Positions 60,998-64,000 of a DNA stretch of 64,000 nt are shown one piece after another (the first letter of the stretch is position 1; every line of letters starts with the position of its first letter). This stretch comes from Prauserella muralis (GTDB lineage Bacteria; Actinomycetota; Actinomycetes; Mycobacteriales; Pseudonocardiaceae): positions 124,001-188,000 of the forward strand of contig NZ_MASW01000006.1 in the NCBI RefSeq assembly GCF_003202285.1, in the 5' to 3' direction. The translations under genes were made by a program, and so were the position numbers. The notes beneath the pieces were generated by a model. It did no database searches and was not told where the DNA came from. It worked only from the letters and a program-made list of their open reading frames with translations.

Positions 60998-61099
60998 GAG
61001 CACTCCTCACCGCTGGGGGATCCCTTGGCCCCACCCTAGCGATTCCCGCGGAGGGCCCGCCCTGCCCGCCATTCGGAGCAACGGCGTCGCGAGCCGGGC

Positions 61100-61471
61100 T
61101 CAGCCGTCGTGCACCGTGATGGCGTACCCCTCGGGGCCGGCGAAGGTGAACGTGCGGCCGAACGGACCCTCCCGGAGCGGGCTCAGAATCGGCACCCCCT
61201 CGGTACCGAGCCGGTCGTGCAGCGCCTGCGCGTCGGTCGTGCGGAACCACAGCGCCACCCCGGCGCCAGGCCGCGCCCCGCCGTCGAGGTCGGTCCCGGG
61301 CAGCGGCTCGCGGACGGCGAACGGGATCGGCTCGGTGGCGAACAGCACCGCGCCGGGCGGCGACGCCGGTGCCCGCCGCAGCCCGAGATGCCGCTCGCAG
61401 AACGTGGCCGCCTCCTCGACACCGCGCACCTGCAGGGCAATGAAATCGGGACCTTCCACGGTGACGGACAT
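61100..61471 (-). CDS. VOC-superfamily (glyoxalase/dioxygenase-like) protein
   Basis: A 123-aa single-module VOC protein with two beta-alpha-beta-beta-beta units: FIALQVRGVEEAATFCERHL and the C-terminal PFGRTFTFAGPEGYAITVHDG. Likely a small-molecule binding or resistance protein. ATG at 61471 with GAGGAG upstream. It is divergent from a MarR regulator across two matching operators. Confidence 0.85.
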   Translation of the reverse strand: MSVTVEGPDFIALQVRGVEEAATFCERHLGLRRAPASPPGAVLFATEPIPFAVREPLPGTDLDGGARPGAGVALWFRTTDAQALHDRLGTEGVPILSPLREGPFGRTFTFAGPEGYAITVHDG

Positions 61472-61488
61472 GGCTGCTCCTCGCTTCT

Positions 61489-61554
61489 CTATGTCAGGAC
61501 TTTGACATAGGAGACGATACGCAGACCGAGCCGGGTATGTCAAACTTCTGACAT
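61489..61554. promoter_or_regulatory. two MarR-type operators
   Basis: CTATGTCA-N6-TGACATAG (61489-61510) and ATGTCA-N6-TGACAT (61537-61554) are near-identical palindromes, with centres 46 bp apart. The second overlaps the MarR start codon, the first faces the VOC gene, so one regulator probably controls both. Confidence 0.7.
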
Positions 61555-62032
61555 GTCACACCCGGAACCCGTGGTCCCGCCCCATCCCGCGCAGGACATC
61601 ACCGAGCACGTGGGCTACCGGCTCAAGCGATCCGCCGCGGCGTTGCGCGGCGCGATGGACAAGGCGCTGCGCGGGCACGGCCTGACGGTGCCGCAGTACG
61701 CCTGCCTCGAACTGCTCGACGAACGGCCAGGACTGTCCAACGCCGACCTCGCCCGCGGCGCGTTCGTCACCCGGCAATCGATGAACGTCGTCCTGCGCGG
61801 CCTCCAGGACGCCGGGCTGATCCGTAGGCCCGCCACCACCGAGCACGGCCGCGCACTGCCCGCGCACCTCACCGACGAGGGCAGCAGGCGCCTCGCCGGC
61901 GCCCGCTCGGCCGTCTACGCGATCGAACGCCGCATGGTCGAGGCGATCCCGCCGCGACGCCTCGCCGCGCTGCTCGCCGACCTCGACCGCATGGCCGACG
62001 CCCTCGGCGACGAGTCCGGAAACGACGGTTAG
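61553..62032 (+). CDS. MarR-family regulator
   Basis: A 159-aa winged-helix repressor with GLTVPQYACLELL, the HTH LSNADLARGAFVTRQSMNVV and a wing with EHGRALPAHLTDEG. ATG at 61553 lies in the second operator. It likely represses itself and the VOC gene. Its 3' end overlaps the convergent NifU-like gene by 4 bp. Confidence 0.92.
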   Translation: MSHPEPVVPPHPAQDITEHVGYRLKRSAAALRGAMDKALRGHGLTVPQYACLELLDERPGLSNADLARGAFVTRQSMNVVLRGLQDAGLIRRPATTEHGRALPAHLTDEGSRRLAGARSAVYAIERRMVEAIPPRRLAALLADLDRMADALGDESGNDG

Positions 62033-62280
62033 ACCGCCTGGACCCGCAGCCGCGAAAGCCGGATGCCGTGCAGGCACAACGCCTCGGTGAGAAAGTCGGT
62101 GACGAGCGAGGCGTCCACCGCGCACCCGGGCGTCCCGGCCAGCACCACGTCGAGCGCCCGCCGCTCGGCGTCGTAGTCACGCAACCGCAGGCTGCCGCCG
62201 TCGGCGGCGACCAACCGGGCCAGGCCGGCCACCACGGCACGGACGGCGTCCGCCTCGCGGCGGTCGCGCCGGGTCCGCAC
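62029..62280 (-). CDS. NifU C-terminal-like small protein
   Basis: An 83-aa protein with GGSLRLRDYDAERRALDVVL then PGCAVDASLVTDFLTEAL, resembling the NifU C-terminal (Fe-S scaffold) fold, but with only one cysteine where the fold usually has CxxC. GTG at 62280, 4 bp after the CoA-transferase subunit B stop, so it is in that operon. An Fe-S role is doubtful because of the missing cysteine. Confidence 0.55.
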   Translation of the reverse strand: MRTRRDRREADAVRAVVAGLARLVAADGGSLRLRDYDAERRALDVVLAGTPGCAVDASLVTDFLTEALCLHGIRLSRLRVQAV

Positions 62281-62284
62281 GGCA

Positions 62285-62944
62285 CTACACAGTCAGCGTG
62301 CGCACGGTGTCGTCCCAGTGCAGCGGCGCGTCCGTGACCGCCTGCACGTCCTGCGGGGTGAGACCGTCGACCACCTCATCCAGCCGCAGGCCCTCGGGCG
62401 TCACCGTGATCACCGCCAGGTCCGTGTAGATCCGGCTCGCCGCGCGCACCGCCGTCAGCGGGTAGGTGCACTCCCGCACGATCTTCGGCTCGCCGTCGCG
62501 GGAGGTGTGGGTCATCGTGACGAACAGGTTCGGCACCGAGGCGCCGATGTCCGCGGCCCCGCCGATGCCGCCGAACCGCCTGCCCGGCACGTTCCAGTTG
62601 GCCACGTCGCCGGTCGCCGACACCTGGTACGCGCCGATCACCGAGGCGTTGATGTGCCCGCCGCGCAGCATCGCGAACGACAGCGCCGAGTCGAAGAAGC
62701 TCGCACCCTCGGCGACACTGGTGTGCCGCCCGCCCGCGTCCACCAGATCAGGGTCGCACGCATCCTCGGAGGGTTCCGGGCCGAGCCCCAGGATGCCGTT
62801 CTCGCTGTGCAGTGCGAAGTCCTCCGACCGGGCGAGCGCGTTCGCCAGCAGCAGCGGAATGCCGACACCGAGATTGACGTACCATCCCGGCTGCAGATCC
62901 CTGGCCACCCTCGCGGCGATCTGGGGCCGATCCAGCCGTATCAT
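62285..62944 (-). CDS. CoA-transferase family I subunit B
   Basis: A 219-aa subunit B. The active-site glutamate is in HSENGILGLGP. The subunits A and B together transfer CoA between acyl chains, as in 3-oxoacid or 3-oxoadipate CoA-transferases. ATG at 62944 overlaps the subunit A stop (TGATG). With the SDR upstream, the operon is probably for a carboxylic or ring-cleavage product. Confidence 0.92.
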   Translation of the reverse strand: MIRLDRPQIAARVARDLQPGWYVNLGVGIPLLLANALARSEDFALHSENGILGLGPEPSEDACDPDLVDAGGRHTSVAEGASFFDSALSFAMLRGGHINASVIGAYQVSATGDVANWNVPGRRFGGIGGAADIGASVPNLFVTMTHTSRDGEPKIVRECTYPLTAVRAASRIYTDLAVITVTPEGLRLDEVVDGLTPQDVQAVTDAPLHWDDTVRTLTV

Positions 62945-63615
62945 CAGGCACCTCCCGCCACGACGAGCCGGTCGACGAACACACCCGGCGTGTGCACGGC
63001 TTCCGGATCGAGTCCGGAGTGGACGATCTGGTCGACATAGGCGATCGTGACGTCGGCCGCCATCGCCATCAGCGGGTTGAAGTTCTGTTGCGAGAACCGG
63101 TACCGCAGGTTGCCCCACCGATCGGCCTCGTGCGCCCGCACGAACGCCACCTGCCCCCGGATCGGGGGTTCCAGCAGGTAGTCGGTGCCGCCCACGGTGA
63201 CGACCTCGCGGCCCCGGGCGAACACGGTGCCCAGGCCCGTCCTCGTCAGCACCCCGCCGAGTCCCGCGCCGCCCGCGCGGACCGCCTCGGCGAGCGTGCC
63301 CTGCGGCATCAGCTCCATGTCGAGCCTGCCGGACTCGACGGCCTCCCGGATCGCCCTGTCGTCGGGCCCGAGCGGGTAGCTGCACACGAGCTTCTCGATC
63401 GCGCCGTCGATGATGAGCCTCGCCGCACCGACCTCGCCCTGCCCGCCGTTGAGGCACACCAGTGTCAGCCCGCGCACGCCGCGGTCGGCGAGCGCCTCGA
63501 ACAGCTCGAGCGGGTAGCCCGCCCCGCCGAACCCGCCTGCCAGCAGGACACTGTGGTCGTGCACATCGGAGACCGCTTCCTTGGCCGTGAGCACCGGCTT
63601 CGTCAACGCGCTCAC
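62944..63615 (-). CDS. CoA-transferase family I subunit A
   Basis: A 223-aa subunit A with LLAGGFGGAGYPLELFEAL (CoA-binding glycine loop) and LELMPQGTLAEAVRAGGAG-type block near the middle. GTG at 63615 overlaps the SDR stop by 4 bp (GTGA), with TGGAG upstream. Together with subunit B it makes an alpha2-beta2 enzyme. Exact acyl substrate not predictable here. Confidence 0.9.
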   Translation of the reverse strand: MSALTKPVLTAKEAVSDVHDHSVLLAGGFGGAGYPLELFEALADRGVRGLTLVCLNGGQGEVGAARLIIDGAIEKLVCSYPLGPDDRAIREAVESGRLDMELMPQGTLAEAVRAGGAGLGGVLTRTGLGTVFARGREVVTVGGTDYLLEPPIRGQVAFVRAHEADRWGNLRYRFSQQNFNPLMAMAADVTIAYVDQIVHSGLDPEAVHTPGVFVDRLVVAGGA

Positions 63616-64000
63616 GGCGACTCCAGCGGGATCACGGGCAGCGGGCCGGCCAGCTCGTCGGGCGCCGCCGGTGCGTAGGCGAAGTTCTTGGCCCGCGCAC
63701 CGCCGTCCACCACGAAGTCGCAGCCGGTGATCAGCCGCGCGTAGTCGGAGCACATCCAGGCGACGCAGTGCCCGATGTCGGTCGGCGTGCCCGTGGTGCC
63801 CATCGGCACCAGCGGCATCCGCTGACCGGACCAGCGCGACGGCCGCCGCCACGGCTCGTCGCCCGTGGCCCCGCCGAGCCCGTGTGCCCTCGGATTGTCG
63901 AGGACGCCGCCGGCCCCCCGCTCGGCGATCAGGTCGGGGTTGTCCGGCGTCGGCGCGGTGGGGGTGAAGCTGTTCACCCGGATGCCGTAGGGTGCCAGAT
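63612..64000 (-). CDS. short-chain dehydrogenase/reductase, C-terminal part only
   Basis: The gene runs off the right edge of the window. The visible part encodes APYGIRVNSF, a C-terminal SDR block, then PMGTTGTPTDIGHCVAWMCS and LITGCDFVVDGGAR, the substrate-loop and GG ending of the SDR family. The Rossmann start and catalytic YxxxK lie beyond the window. It is coupled to the CoA-transferase genes, suggesting a degradation pathway for a hydroxylated acyl-CoA. Confidence 0.88.
   Translation of the reverse strand, partial: LAPYGIRVNSFTPTAPTPDNPDLIAERGAGGVLDNPRAHGLGGATGDEPWRRPSRWSGQRMPLVPMGTTGTPTDIGHCVAWMCSDYARLITGCDFVVDGGARAKNFAYAPAAPDELAGPLPVIPLESP

Overview
The window is high-GC actinobacterial chromosome. 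GTG starts are common, ribosome binding sites are strong, and the gene set (oligoribonuclease, L,D-transpeptidase lipoprotein, S-adenosylmethionine methyltransferase of the Methyltransf_19 type, many MarR/LacI/IclR regulators) is typical of filamentous or rare actinomycetes. Pseudonocardiaceae (an Amycolatopsis-like genus) is my best guess, from overall content only.

Layout. 1-8.6 kb is core chromosome: an alpha/beta hydrolase, proA, an M50-like membrane protease, an AlkA-like DNA glycosylase, an Erm-like rRNA methylase, a PDZ-less trypsin-like protease, orn, tRNA-His with a terminator, an L,D-transpeptidase and tRNA-Lys(CTT). 8.665-21.618 kb is an actinomycete integrative and conjugative element (AICE) inserted at the 3' end of tRNA-Lys. 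It is bounded by a 44-bp direct repeat, and the original tRNA terminator now lies beyond the right copy. It carries int, xis, a RepSA-like HUH replication initiator, a two-gene Tra translocase, a SCO3933-type regulator, a DUF5919-type regulator, NUDIX and HD hydrolases, an XRE regulator, and a two-gene AT-rich cargo operon (a HEPN-like RX4H protein and an all-alpha protein). Beside that operon is a strongly structured 600-bp noncoding stretch next to attR. The cargo operon is the best candidate for an undescribed, probably defensive, system.

21.7-44.3 kb is accessory metabolism and transport: a MocR regulator facing an EamA transporter, a metallo-beta-lactamase-fold protein, a ~1000-aa secreted PA14/beta-propeller/CBM/glycoside-hydrolase-like protein, DUF2252, DoxX, TerC, and a winged-helix/hydrolase fusion facing two methyltransferases. 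Next come a CGNR regulator facing a DinB/MalY operon that shares GTCACC-N8-GGTGAC operators with it, and an inositol- or sugar-type ABC transporter cluster (binding protein, frameshifted permease, ATPase, IolE-like enzyme, LacI regulator, Gfo/Idh/MocA dehydrogenase).

44.3-64 kb holds an XRE-MNT/HepT toxin-antitoxin pair, LtrA, a PPOX-like flavoprotein, and a MarR/MFS efflux pair separated by a 15-bp-period array of palindromes. It continues with a zinc carboxypeptidase, an amine-uptake and copper amine oxidase cluster with an IclR regulator, a soluble multi-HAMP hybrid histidine kinase with a receiver protein, a 21-bp tandem repeat, Methyltransf_19, a VOC/MarR pair, and a CoA-transferase operon that runs into a truncated SDR gene at the window edge.
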